Source of the DNA: Alkalihalobacillus sp. LMS39
GTDB taxonomy: Bacteria; Bacillota; Bacilli; Bacillales; Bacillaceae_F
NCBI RefSeq assembly: GCF_022812285.1
Contig: NZ_CP093300.1
Span: forward strand, 2,232,001 to 2,296,000
Reading direction: 5' to 3'
Length of the DNA: 64,000 nucleotides
Shown here: positions 34,306 through 42,054 of the stretch, piece by piece
How the letters are laid out: each line of letters opens with the position of its first letter
Numbering within the stretch: position 1 is the stretch's first letter
Position numbers and translations under genes: made by a program
Notes under the pieces: model-generated
The model's input: only the letters and a program-made list of their open reading frames with translations
The model's database searches: none
Told to the model about the DNA's origin: nothing

Positions 34306-35133
34306 ATGAAAGAATTGATGACGAAAATTAATGAATCGGCAGGGTTTATAAAAAATAAAATTACTGGAACTCCGAAAATTGGCTTAATCTTAGGATCTGG
34401 TCTTGGTGAATTAGCTGATGAAATAGAAAATGCTGTAAAGATACCTTATGAAGAAATTCCAAATTTTCCTGTTTCGACAGTTGAAGGTCATGCTGGACAA
34501 CTCGTCCTAGGACAACTAAAAGGCAAGCAAGTTGTTGCTATGCAAGGTCGCTTTCATTATTATGAAGGGTATACGATGCAAGAAGTGACATTCCCTGTTC
34601 GGGTAATGAAGCAGTTAGGTGTAGAATTGCTTGTCGTTACAAATGCGTGTGGAGGAATGAATAAATCGTTTGCACCAGGAGATTTAATGTTAATCGAAGA
34701 TCATATTAACATGACAGGAGCAAACCCTTTAATTGGACCAAATCATGAAAAGTTAGGACCCCGTTTTCCTGATATGAGTCAAGCCTATACAGTGTCAATG
34801 CGGACATTTGTAGAAAAAACGGCAAAGAAAATGGATATTAAACTACAAAAAGGTGTTTATGCTGGAATCACTGGACCTACGTATATGACAGCAGCCGAGT
34901 TAATTATGCTCCGCAATATTGGAGGAGATGTTGTTGGGATGTCAACGGTTCCTGAAGTGATTGTGGCAAGCCATAGTAATATGAAAGTTATCGGATTGTC
35001 TTGTATAACTGATATGGCTATAGGTGAAGAGCTTGAAGGGATTACTCACGAAGAGGTTGTTGCTGTTGCAAATAAAACAAAACCAACATTCATCAAACTC
35101 GTCAAAGAAATTGTAGCAACAGTGGAATTGTAG
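34306..35133 (+). CDS. Purine nucleoside phosphorylase 2 with altered base pocket
   Basis: A 275-residue paralogue of the preceding gene with the same motifs ([49 protein letters not shown]). The recognition segment reads SCITDMAIG: Asp at residue 236 replaces the Asn of copy 1. In the class I family Asp at this site is found in 5'-methylthioadenosine phosphorylases, which bind 6-aminopurines. This copy may therefore accept adenosine-type substrates or have broadened specificity; that is inference. ATG 34306 follows AAGGGGG. In the salvage operon. Confidence 0.88.
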   Translation: MKELMTKINESAGFIKNKITGTPKIGLILGSGLGELADEIENAVKIPYEEIPNFPVSTVEGHAGQLVLGQLKGKQVVAMQGRFHYYEGYTMQEVTFPVRVMKQLGVELLVVTNACGGMNKSFAPGDLMLIEDHINMTGANPLIGPNHEKLGPRFPDMSQAYTVSMRTFVEKTAKKMDIKLQKGVYAGITGPTYMTAAELIMLRNIGGDVVGMSTVPEVIVASHSNMKVIGLSCITDMAIGEELEGITHEEVVAVANKTKPTFIKLVKEIVATVEL

Positions 35134-35147
35134 AGGGTGTGTGTCTG

Positions 35148-36467
35148 ATGCGGATGGTAGATCTTATTGAAAAGAAGCGGGACGGTTTTTCATTAGAAAA
35201 AAGTGAAATTGAATTTGTGATTCGGCAGTATACGAACGGAGAAATTCCTGATTATCAAATGTCTGCTTTTGCAATGGCTGTTTTTTTCAAAAACATGACG
35301 AATGAAGAACGCTCTTATCTGACTCTAGCCATGGCTGAGTCAGGAGATCAAATTAACCTAGCAGACATTGAAGGAATAAAAGTAGATAAACATTCAACTG
35401 GTGGTGTTGGTGATAAAACAACGATTGCACTTGCTCCGTTAGTGGCGGCAGTAGGAGTTCCTGTTGCCAAAATGTCAGGAAGGGGTTTAGGACACACAGG
35501 TGGAACCATTGATAAATTAGAATCGATTCCTGGTTTTCATGTTGAAATTACAAATGAACAGTTTATCCAGCTAGTGAATGAAAATAAACTAGCTATCGTT
35601 GGACAAACTGGAAATCTTGCTCCAGCGGATAAAAAACTTTATAGTTTGCGTGATGTCACAGGAACAGTCAATTCAGTTCCTTTAATTGCGAGTTCAATTA
35701 TGAGTAAAAAAATAGCTTCAGGTGCAGAAGCAATTGTTCTTGATGTGAAAACAGGGACAGGAGCATTTATGAAAGAGTTAGATGAATCAATAGAACTTGC
35801 TCAAGCGATGGTTGAAATAGGGAATCAACTTGGAAGACAAACGACTGCGATTATTTCTGATATGAACCAGCCTCTAGGATACACCATTGGAAATGCCCTT
35901 GAAGTGAAAGAAGCGATCGACATTCTTCGTGGTCAAGGGCCAGAAGACCTAGAAGAACTATGCATAACATTAGGAAGTCATATGGTCGTCTTAGCAAAAA
36001 AAGCAGAAACAGTTGAAAAAGCAAAGCAGTTATTACAAGAAGCGATTTCATCTGGAGCAGCACTAGAAAAATTAAAGCAATTCATTGCTGCTCAAGGTGG
36101 AGATGCGACTGTAGTGGATGAACCGGAAAAGCTTGCAACCGCACCATATGAAATTCCGGTTGATGCAGATGAATCAGGATTTGTTTCGGAAATTGTGGCC
36201 GATAAAATAGGAAAAGCCGCTATGGTATTAGGGGCAGGCCGAGCAACAAAAGAATCGACGATTGATTTAGGTGTAGGGATTACGCTAAAAAAGAAAATCG
36301 GAGATGCTGTGAGCGTTGGAGAAACGATTGCGATTCTGCATGCCAATTCAGAAAATGTTGACCGCGTCGTAGAAATGATACAGGGTTCTTATACGATCGT
36401 AAAAGAACCAGTTCAAAGAAATAAATTAATATATGAAATCTTTTCTTCTAAAATAGACAATTCATAA
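35148..36467 (+). CDS. pdp: Pyrimidine-nucleoside phosphorylase
   Basis: A 439-residue enzyme that cleaves uridine, thymidine and deoxyuridine with phosphate. The thymidine phosphorylase signature is [19 protein letters not shown] (about residues 105-123), preceded by [13 protein letters not shown] for phosphate binding, with SSIMSKKIA and [10 protein letters not shown] following. ATG 35148 gives [10 protein letters not shown], matching the B. subtilis Pdp start. It is last in the drm operon; in B. subtilis pdp lies elsewhere and dacF-spoIIA follows pupG, so the order here is rearranged. Confidence 0.94.
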   Translation: MRMVDLIEKKRDGFSLEKSEIEFVIRQYTNGEIPDYQMSAFAMAVFFKNMTNEERSYLTLAMAESGDQINLADIEGIKVDKHSTGGVGDKTTIALAPLVAAVGVPVAKMSGRGLGHTGGTIDKLESIPGFHVEITNEQFIQLVNENKLAIVGQTGNLAPADKKLYSLRDVTGTVNSVPLIASSIMSKKIASGAEAIVLDVKTGTGAFMKELDESIELAQAMVEIGNQLGRQTTAIISDMNQPLGYTIGNALEVKEAIDILRGQGPEDLEELCITLGSHMVVLAKKAETVEKAKQLLQEAISSGAALEKLKQFIAAQGGDATVVDEPEKLATAPYEIPVDADESGFVSEIVADKIGKAAMVLGAGRATKESTIDLGVGITLKKKIGDAVSVGETIAILHANSENVDRVVEMIQGSYTIVKEPVQRNKLIYEIFSSKIDNS

Positions 36468-36477
36468 AATGTATAAT

Positions 36478-36590
36478 GTAGTGAAGATAGCGATGAAGTT
36501 ACATTCGTTCCCATGCCGACATGTAAGTTAAGCTCAGCAGTGCTTATGGTGGTTGGGGTGGCTCCCTTTGAGAGTAGAACGTTGCTAAGC
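36478..36590 (+). rRNA. Orphan, diverged 5S rRNA gene
   Basis: About 113 nt align across their full length with Bacillus 5S rRNA: GATAGCGA, CGTTCCCAT, AAGTTAAGCTC and GAGAGTAGAACG are kept. The ends still pair (TAG-TGA.. with ..TTGCTA). At least two positions of helix I have changed from G-C to A-T on both sides, preserving pairing. A TATAAT lies just upstream (36472-36477) and a strong terminator just downstream. No 16S or 23S is nearby. It may be a functional divergent copy or a slowly decaying remnant of a lost rRNA operon. Confidence 0.75.
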
Positions 36591-36595
36591 CAATA

Positions 36596-36634
36596 AAAAG
36601 CACATGATGTCTAAAGACGTCATGTGCTTTTTTT
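36596..36634 (+). terminator. Strong terminator after the orphan 5S
   Basis: AAAAGCACATGA(TGT) and (ACG)TCATGTGCTTTT form a long stem followed by a T-run, directly after the 5S 3' end. Confidence 0.87.
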
Positions 36635-36638
36635 CGTT

Positions 36639-36823
36639 TGGACATCTATTCCGCTATTTTATAAAAAAGCAAGCTTTTCCCATTCTTATTGGACATTTGT
36701 TCCGTTATATCAATGAAATGAACGCCAAAAACCCTCGGTTTTTATATTTAACGGAACAGATGTCCGATAGCACTTTGAAAACAGGACTTTTCTTTAAAAT
36801 AGCGCAACCTATGTCCGTAAGAA
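36639..36823 (+). repeat. Palindromic repeat family 1, copy C
   Basis: Four units: TGGACATCTATTCCGCTATT (36640), TTGGACATTTGTTCCGTTAT (36689), TTAACGGAACAGATGTCCGA (36748) and AATAGCGCAACCTATGTCCG (36800). Their order and spacing equal copy B. It starts immediately after the terminator of the orphan 5S gene. No gene is supported within it. Confidence 0.8.
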
Positions 36824-36945
36824 ACTAGAAAACCATTCAACTTTCTAATCTTTTGTTATTTTGCTCAACTCTATAAAAGATTGTAGGAATATATAAAACA
36901 ATTTAAAGAATTCTATTAAAAATTAAACTTTGTTATTAAAATCAA

Positions 36946-36975
36946 TTGACTCAATCTCTTTAATTGAACTATAAA
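36946..36975 (+). promoter_or_regulatory. Candidate sigma-A promoter for the lipase gene with a long leader
   Basis: TTGACT (36946-36951), an 18-nt spacer and TATAAA (36970-36975). This would give a leader of about 180 nt. The 36824-37161 stretch is otherwise AT-rich and noncoding. Confidence 0.45.
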
Positions 36976-37027
36976 TATATATGTAATATTTTTGGTGTAT
37001 TTCCTTTATTATACCAAAAATCTATTT

Positions 37028-37127
37028 CTCCTCTCTTAAGCTATTAGCATATTTGTAATAGGAGTATCCTTATGGGAAGAGAGGATAACAAAGGAAAGGA
37101 GGAACAATGTTTTTACTGAAGTTATAA
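37028..37127 (+). promoter_or_regulatory. Structured lipase leader with a six-codon ORF
   Basis: CCTCTCTT near 37031 and AAGAGAGG near 37077 can pair around an inner CTATTA..TAATAG hairpin. Then AAAGGAGG precedes a complete mini-ORF at 37107-37127 encoding MFLLKL. The lipase ribosome site follows. This could be a leader peptide or a vestige; there is no further support. Confidence 0.3.
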
Positions 37128-37161
37128 AAAAATAAAAAAAATTTAAAAGGAGTTTGATAAA

Positions 37162-37764
37162 ATGAAACGAAATAAATGGTTTTCTATTGTATTAAGTTTT
37201 GTGATGTTTTTAACAGTTTTTACGGCAGTTCAGCCTTCAAACACAGAAGCAGCAACTAGGAATACACCTGTTGTTTTTGTCCATGGGTTAACGGGTTCTG
37301 CTTCTAATTTTGTATTTATTGAAAGATATTTACGTAGTCAAGGGTGGAGCAGTAATGAACTTTATTCTATTGAACTTCCTAGTAAACAAGGTCATCAAGA
37401 ATTAAATTCAACAGCGATACAGCAGTTTGTTGATGAGGTGTTACGTGAAACTGGCGCTGATAAAGTAAATATAGTTGCACATAGTATGGGTGGAGCAAAT
37501 AGCTTATACTATATCCGTAATAAAGGTGGAGATTCAAAAGTAGAGAAGCTTGTGACGTTAGGTGGAGCAAATGGATTAACAACAAATATTGCTCCAAGAG
37601 GAATTGAAACAACATCGATTTACTCATCAAGTGACTTCATTGTTGCATCTTCTTTATCAAGAATGTATGGTGCAAACAATATTTTAATTCACGGTGTGTC
37701 CCATGTTGGTCTTTTAAATAGTTTTCAAGTGAATCGACTAATTAAGTCTGCTCTCGAAGAATAA
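37162..37764 (+). CDS. Secreted LipA-type lipase/esterase
   Basis: A 200-residue small alpha/beta hydrolase without a lid, like B. subtilis LipA. A signal peptide (about 1-31) ends before ATRNTPVVFVHGLTG, where HG supplies the oxyanion region. The nucleophile elbow is AHSMGG (Ser about 112), with Ala in place of the first Gly as in LipA. The acid is probably the Asp in SSSDFIV and the catalytic His lies in GVSHVGLL near the C-terminus. It acts outside the cell on short to medium chain esters. ATG 37162 follows AAAAGGAG. Monocistronic. Confidence 0.9.
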   Translation: MKRNKWFSIVLSFVMFLTVFTAVQPSNTEAATRNTPVVFVHGLTGSASNFVFIERYLRSQGWSSNELYSIELPSKQGHQELNSTAIQQFVDEVLRETGADKVNIVAHSMGGANSLYYIRNKGGDSKVEKLVTLGGANGLTTNIAPRGIETTSIYSSSDFIVASSLSRMYGANNILIHGVSHVGLLNSFQVNRLIKSALEE

Positions 37765-37787
37765 AGCCGAAAAGAAAATAAGCGAGG

Positions 37788-37827
37788 AACGAAAAAGGTG
37801 ATTCTATAATAGAACACCTTTTTCGTT
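37788..37827. terminator. Bidirectional terminator after lipase
   Basis: AACGAAAAAGGTG and CACCTTTTTCGTT form a 13-bp perfect stem between the convergent lipase gene and the 87-residue membrane protein gene. Confidence 0.85.
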
Positions 37828-37837
37828 ATGAATGTAA

Positions 37838-38101
37838 CTATGAAAAAGCAAGAATCATACTTTTTATCAGCACGGTTATTGCAATGATAAAGACTTGAAT
37901 AGCTAACACACATTTTATAAAAGGGGCCTCTAACAAAAGTAAAAGTTGAACTCCTAAAATAACAATCGAGAAAAAAATGAAAAGTAATGACAACCATATA
38001 TACTGTGGGTAAAAAAGAAAGAGACTGATGCTTGCAAAAAGAAATAATATGGCTGTTACAAAACTTATAGGCAAAAACAAAAATGGAGTTTTGTGTTCCA
38101 T
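37838..38101 (-). CDS. Small hydrophobic membrane protein, 87 residues
   Basis: A complete frame beginning MEHKTPFLFLPISF with three predicted membrane helices (about 8-30, 34-55 and 62-84) and almost no soluble part. AGGTGGGATTAA precedes ATG 38101 and the stop is followed by the shared terminator. No family is recognised. An overlapping longer reading frame in another phase (37725-38111) is less credible because it crosses the lipase terminator. Confidence 0.55.
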   Translation of the reverse strand: MEHKTPFLFLPISFVTAILFLFASISLFLFYPQYIWLSLLFIFFSIVILGVQLLLLLEAPFIKCVLAIQVFIIAITVLIKSMILAFS

Positions 38102-38371
38102 TTAATCCCACCTAACGTTTGGACTTTATAATACTTCTAATAAAATACATACGTCAATTATGATGATATATGCTAATGTAGGGACTTGTATATGTAAAAA
38201 GCTACATGCATTAAAGTAGTAAGCGATTACAATATGAATATATTAAATAAAAAAAGAGTTTACTAATAGGTATTTTGGATTATATAATAAAAGCATAGAA
38301 AAGCTGTGCACTTAACATTTTTATATTAAAATTGTTAATAGGAATGCATTTGTCATAGAGGACTGATATTA

Positions 38372-40435
38372 ATGGGGAAATCTAGTGAATTTAAGACCGT
38401 AATTCAATCGTATTCAGAATTATTAAAAAATAACACAAACCCTAGTTATGCACTGAATAAAGAGGGATGTTTTGTGTTTTTTAATACTGCTTCAACAGAG
38501 CTTACTGGTTATACATTTGCTGAAGTTTCTCATTTAAATTTTTATGAATTAGTTAGTGAAAAAGACCAAGAAATAATAAAAAAAGAATTTTTAGATGTTT
38601 TAAACGGCCAGCATAAATCGGTTGAATTGACGATAGTTCATAAAGAGGGCTTTGATATTCATATCTCTCTTTCAGGAATGCCCATTTTCATAAATGGGGA
38701 AGTTTGTGGAATTTTTGGGATTGCAAATGATTTAACCGAGAAAAAAATAATTGAAAAAGAATTAGTTGCTTCCAAAACACAATTACAAACTATTTTTGAT
38801 AGCTTGGACATCTGTTTATGGTCTCTGGATATGGTGGCACAAAAAACTATAAATATATCTCCTGCCTGTTTCCACCTTTATGGCTATACACAGCAAGAGT
38901 TTTTAGAGAGCCCTTTCCTTTGGAGAAATGTTATTCTTAAAGAAGATTTACAAAAAATTATAGATTGCTATTCTCTGTTTCTTCAGGGAAAAACAGTAGA
39001 GATGGAATACCGAATTAAGCATAAATCTGGTGAAGTGAAATGGGTATTTAGTAATGTTGTTCCTGTTCTTGAAAAAGGCGAGTTAGTGAGGCTTGACGGG
39101 TTAGAAATTGATATTACACAACGAAAACGAACCGAGGAAGAATTGAACTTTATGGCCTTTCATGACCCTTTAACGAAGCTTCCGAACCGAAGAAAATTTG
39201 ATGAAGAACTTCATAAAGCGATAATTGAAGCTGAGGAGAAAAATTTAAAAGTGGGTGTGATGTATTTAGATTTAGATCGTTTTAAATCGATTAATGATAC
39301 GTTAGGCCACAGAATTGGGGACCGTTTGCTAGAAATGGTAGCATGGAGATTGAAACAAGGTTTAGGTGAAAATGCGTTTATTTCGAGACAAGGTGGAGAC
39401 GAATTCTCTATCATTTTCACGAATTTTACCGATTTAGATTTTTTGGAAAAAACGGCACAGTCCATCCATCACATCTTGATGCAGCCGATTGAATTAAAGG
39501 GTTTTGATTATGTTGTAACGACAAGTGTCGGAATAAGTGTATATCCTGATCATACATTAAGTGTAGATGGGTTAATTAAAAAAGCGGACCAAGCGATGTT
39601 TGTAGCGAAAGAAAAAGGGCAAAGTCAATCAGAATTTTACAATTCAGGTTTATCTACAAAATTATCAAGAAAGTTAATCATTGAACAAGGGCTACATAAA
39701 GCAATTGAAAGACAAGAATTAACGTTATCTTATCAGCCAATTGTGAATATTGAACAAAGAAAAATTCTTGGATTTGAAGCCTTACTAAGGTGGAATCACA
39801 TGTTACTCGGCCAAATATCTCCACTAGAGTTTATCCCGATAGCAGAGGAAACCGGATTAATCATTCCAATTGGAAAATGGATAATTGAAAAAGCCGTCTC
39901 TGATTGTGTAAGCTGGCATGAGTCTGACCCTTCCCTTTATGTTTCAGTTAATATTAGTGCCAAGCAATTTGAGCAACTGGATTTTACGGAGATGGTACAA
40001 AATACAATAAATAGATATAATATACAGCCTACTCATTTAAAGCTGGAAATTACTGAATCTACAGCGATGACAAATGCAGAAATTGTAGCATCAAAGCTTG
40101 AGTCATTAAACAATGTTGGAGTTGAAACGTTTCTTGATGATTTTGGGACGGGCTACTCTTCCCTTAGTTACTTGAAAAAGTTTCCGATCAAACGATTAAA
40201 AATTGACCAGTCCTTTGTAAGAGATATTAATAAAGATAGTAACCAGGAAGCGATAATTAAAGCCATTATTGCGTTAGCAAAAAGTTTAAATATGAAAGTT
40301 ATTGCAGAAGGTGTTGAATCTCAAGCCCAATTATCTTTTTTATTCGAGCAAGGTTGTTTGAAAATGCAAGGCTATTTATTTGGAAAACCAATACCACATT
40401 CTGAAGTTTTAGAAATCATTCATATTTCCCAGTAG
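38372..40435 (+). CDS. PAS-PAS-GGDEF-EAL c-di-GMP turnover protein 2
   Basis: A 687-residue soluble protein: PAS 1 (about 15-125), PAS 2 with a PAC segment (about 130-255), GGDEF (GGDEF at about 341) and EAL (EALLRW at about 469). EAL catalytic residues are intact (NISAKQF, EITEST, DDFGTG, LKIDQSF, AEGVES). The residue before GGDEF is Gln (SRQGGDEF) instead of the usual Tyr/Phe and there is no RxxD inhibitory site, so cyclase activity may be reduced or unregulated by product. It lies 1.4 kb upstream of the second c-di-GMP riboswitch gene. A single-gene unit with its own terminator. Confidence 0.92.
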   Translation: MGKSSEFKTVIQSYSELLKNNTNPSYALNKEGCFVFFNTASTELTGYTFAEVSHLNFYELVSEKDQEIIKKEFLDVLNGQHKSVELTIVHKEGFDIHISLSGMPIFINGEVCGIFGIANDLTEKKIIEKELVASKTQLQTIFDSLDICLWSLDMVAQKTINISPACFHLYGYTQQEFLESPFLWRNVILKEDLQKIIDCYSLFLQGKTVEMEYRIKHKSGEVKWVFSNVVPVLEKGELVRLDGLEIDITQRKRTEEELNFMAFHDPLTKLPNRRKFDEELHKAIIEAEEKNLKVGVMYLDLDRFKSINDTLGHRIGDRLLEMVAWRLKQGLGENAFISRQGGDEFSIIFTNFTDLDFLEKTAQSIHHILMQPIELKGFDYVVTTSVGISVYPDHTLSVDGLIKKADQAMFVAKEKGQSQSEFYNSGLSTKLSRKLIIEQGLHKAIERQELTLSYQPIVNIEQRKILGFEALLRWNHMLLGQISPLEFIPIAEETGLIIPIGKWIIEKAVSDCVSWHESDPSLYVSVNISAKQFEQLDFTEMVQNTINRYNIQPTHLKLEITESTAMTNAEIVASKLESLNNVGVETFLDDFGTGYSSLSYLKKFPIKRLKIDQSFVRDINKDSNQEAIIKAIIALAKSLNMKVIAEGVESQAQLSFLFEQGCLKMQGYLFGKPIPHSEVLEIIHISQ

Positions 40436-40441
40436 GACCAG

Positions 40442-40470
40442 CCATCTTTCAATGTAAGATGGTCTTTTAA
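40442..40470 (+). terminator. Terminator of GGDEF-EAL gene 2
   Basis: CCATCTT (40442-40448) and AAGATGG (40456-40462) pair and are followed by TCTTTT; repeat family 2 begins at this T-run. Confidence 0.7.
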
Positions 40471-40650
40471 AAGAAAAGACAAATTTTTGGATATAGTAGT
40501 GAAGCTTTGAAAGCTTATTCAAGAAGGGCGAAGGCTACGCACCTGCGGGTATCACCCCCAAGAAAAGCACTTGGGCTTTACTGTTAAAAGCGGGTAGTGC
40601 TCTGCACTTCGCTTGAAACGAAAAGACGCTCCCGCGTTTTTTTATTTTTA
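40465..40650 (+). repeat. Repeat family 2, copy 4 (long form)
   Basis: Landmarks TTTTTGGATATAGTAGTG, AAGCTTTGAAAGCTT, AAGGGCGAAGGCTACGCACC, ATCACCCCCAAGAAAAGCAC, AAAGCGGGTAGTGCTCTGC and the end AAAAGACGCTCCCGCGTTTT. Paired bases AGCGAAG-type arms are partly changed. Confidence 0.85.
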
Positions 40651-40748
40651 AAGGAAAAATAAGCCAAATGAACTAAATTTAAGTTAAAGGTGTATTATTT
40701 TTTGTATATGGAGAATATATAGATAATTTTAAAAAAGGAGGTTTTGAT

Positions 40749-40919
40749 ATGGATGTTAATATGAGTCCAGAAGAAGTAATCCAGTCGATTCAACAATTGC
40801 ATAGAGAAACAGGAGATTTAAATAAAAAGAAAGTGAAGAAATCTCATCCAGAAGTCATGAGACATGCATTGCATTATTTTCCTGACTGGCAAAGTGCCGT
40901 TGAAAAAAGTATATCATAG
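40749..40919 (+). CDS. 56-residue protein resembling one homing-endonuclease-associated (HNH) repeat
   Basis: A complete small gene with a strong site (AAAAAAGGAGG), ATG 40749 and a terminator directly after the stop. The sequence reads MSPEEVIQSIQQLHRETGDL, then a lysine-rich turn, then HALHYFPDWQSAVEKS. The pattern E-x-V-I-x-x-I...G-x-L......A...F.xW.xA.E resembles the repeats found beside HNH homing endonucleases and in small stand-alone Bacillus proteins. No nuclease is nearby. Function unknown; DNA binding is a guess. Confidence 0.6.
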   Translation: MDVNMSPEEVIQSIQQLHRETGDLNKKKVKKSHPEVMRHALHYFPDWQSAVEKSIS

Positions 40920-40922
40920 CTC

Positions 40923-40951
40923 GAAGCCTTCATCTATTGAAGGCTTTTTTC
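40923..40951 (+). terminator. Terminator of the 56-residue gene
   Basis: GAAGCCTTC and GAAGGCTT form a stem followed by TTTTTTC, 4 nt after the stop codon. Confidence 0.8.
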
Positions 40952-40971
40952 TTTGCTTATTTAAATAATAG

Positions 40972-41002
40972 TTGACCCTTCCGTAATGTTATAGTTTACA
41001 CT
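40972..41002 (+). promoter_or_regulatory. MerR-type promoter with 19-bp spacer
   Basis: TTGACC (40972-40977) and TACACT (40997-41002) are 19 bp apart, the elongated spacer that MerR activators untwist. The spacer contains CCGTAATGTTA with an imperfect dyad, a plausible autoregulatory operator. Confidence 0.6.
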
Positions 41003-41028
41003 TTTCTATATGGAAAGGTGGTAGTATT

Positions 41029-41757
41029 ATGCCAATGAAAGTAAAAGAAGTTGCAGATTTAGTTGGGATTAGTGTTCGCACATTACATCATTATGATGAA
41101 ATCGGGTTGTTATCCCCAAAAGCAACGTCAGAAAAAGGATATCGACTTTATTCCGATAATGAATTAGAAAGACTTCAGCAAATTTTATTTTTTAAAGAGT
41201 TAGGATTCTCACTAAAAGAAATTAAAGAAATATTGAATAGCTCATCGTTCAACCGTGAAGAAGCGTTACAAACACAAAGACTGATGCTACTCGAAAAAAG
41301 AAAACGAATAAATACGATGATCGAAACAATTGAAAAGACCATTCAAAGTTCAAAAGAAGAAATAAAAATGACGAATGAAGAAAAATTTAAGGGCTTAGAT
41401 TTTAGGAGAAATCCTTACGAACAAGAGGCGAGGAATCGTTGGGGGGAATTGGTTATCGGAAATTCTCTTACAAAAGAAGGTGAGGAAAAGATAAATCAAT
41501 TATACAGAAACTTAGCTGCGATACGGCACCTTTCCCCAGCATCAAATCAAGCACAAAATTATATAAACCAGTGGTTTGAATATGTAAATCGCTATTTTGG
41601 TACGTATACGTTAGAAGCGTTTAAAGGGTTAGGTGAGCTCTATGTTCTAGATGCTAGATTCACGAAAAATATTGATCAATTTGGTAATGGCCTTGCCCAA
41701 TTTATGAGCGAGGCAATGGCAATTTATTCAAATTCCCCCCCTCTAAAAGATTCATAA
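41029..41757 (+). CDS. MerR family regulator with TipAS-type effector domain
   Basis: A 242-residue regulator. The N-terminal MerR winged helix has VKEVADLVGISVRTLHHYDE and GLLSPKATSEKGYRLY (about 4-40), a coiled-coil dimerisation helix follows (about 75-115), and the C-terminal half (about 120-242) resembles the TipAS drug-binding domain (NPYEQEARNRWG...). It resembles Bacillus Mta/SkgA-type activators of multidrug efflux. No efflux gene is adjacent, so the target is probably itself and a distant gene. Its promoter has the 19-bp spacer expected for MerR control. Confidence 0.88.
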   Translation: MPMKVKEVADLVGISVRTLHHYDEIGLLSPKATSEKGYRLYSDNELERLQQILFFKELGFSLKEIKEILNSSSFNREEALQTQRLMLLEKRKRINTMIETIEKTIQSSKEEIKMTNEEKFKGLDFRRNPYEQEARNRWGELVIGNSLTKEGEEKINQLYRNLAAIRHLSPASNQAQNYINQWFEYVNRYFGTYTLEAFKGLGELYVLDARFTKNIDQFGNGLAQFMSEAMAIYSNSPPLKDS

Positions 41758-41777
41758 CTTTTAGAGGGCATTTTTAT
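41738..41777 (+). terminator. Terminator overlapping the MerR gene stop
   Basis: CCCTCTAAAAG and CTTTTAGAGGG form an 11-bp perfect stem followed by CATTTTT; the left arm lies in the last codons. Confidence 0.82.
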
Positions 41778-41875
41778 GTAGAAATGTAATCTGCGTTATA
41801 ATTAAATAAAAAACTATGGAATTTTCCGAAAAATTACAGTAATATAGAACTAATAAAATACGACTATTTGTAAAT

Positions 41876-41995
41876 CGCAAAACTAACCGAAAGGTAGTGA
41901 CGCAAAGCCACGGGCCTACGTCTTGGACACGGTAGCCGGGTTGCCAAAGGGAATGACATGAAACCAATTTGGCATCGGAATGGTTTCTTTTTTTT
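41876..41995 (+). promoter_or_regulatory. Cyclic-di-GMP-I riboswitch with transcription terminator
   Basis: The aptamer shows CGCAAAACTAACC-GAAA-GGTAG, TGACGCAAAGCCACGGGCCTA, a hairpin, and GGTAGCCGGGTTGCC (to about 41945), an almost textbook GEMM-I. A terminator follows: GAAACCA (41960-41966) with TGGTTTC (41981-41987) and eight Ts. TGCCAAA at 41942-41948, which overlaps the aptamer closing strand TTGC, is perfectly complementary to TTTGGCA at 41968-41974 inside the terminator. This suggests a ligand-controlled antiterminator; the simplest reading is that bound c-di-GMP favours termination, but that is inference. Confidence 0.93.
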
Positions 41996-42054
41996 GAGCC
42001 TAGACGGTTAGATTGCAAAAAGCTGGATTGAATACTTTTAAAGGTGGAGAAAAA

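Noticed and set aside
37725-38111. Minus-strand 128-codon frame overlapping the lipase end
   Set aside because: It crosses the bidirectional terminator and the lipase C-terminus; the 87-residue frame 37838-38101 has the ribosome site and a coherent membrane topology.
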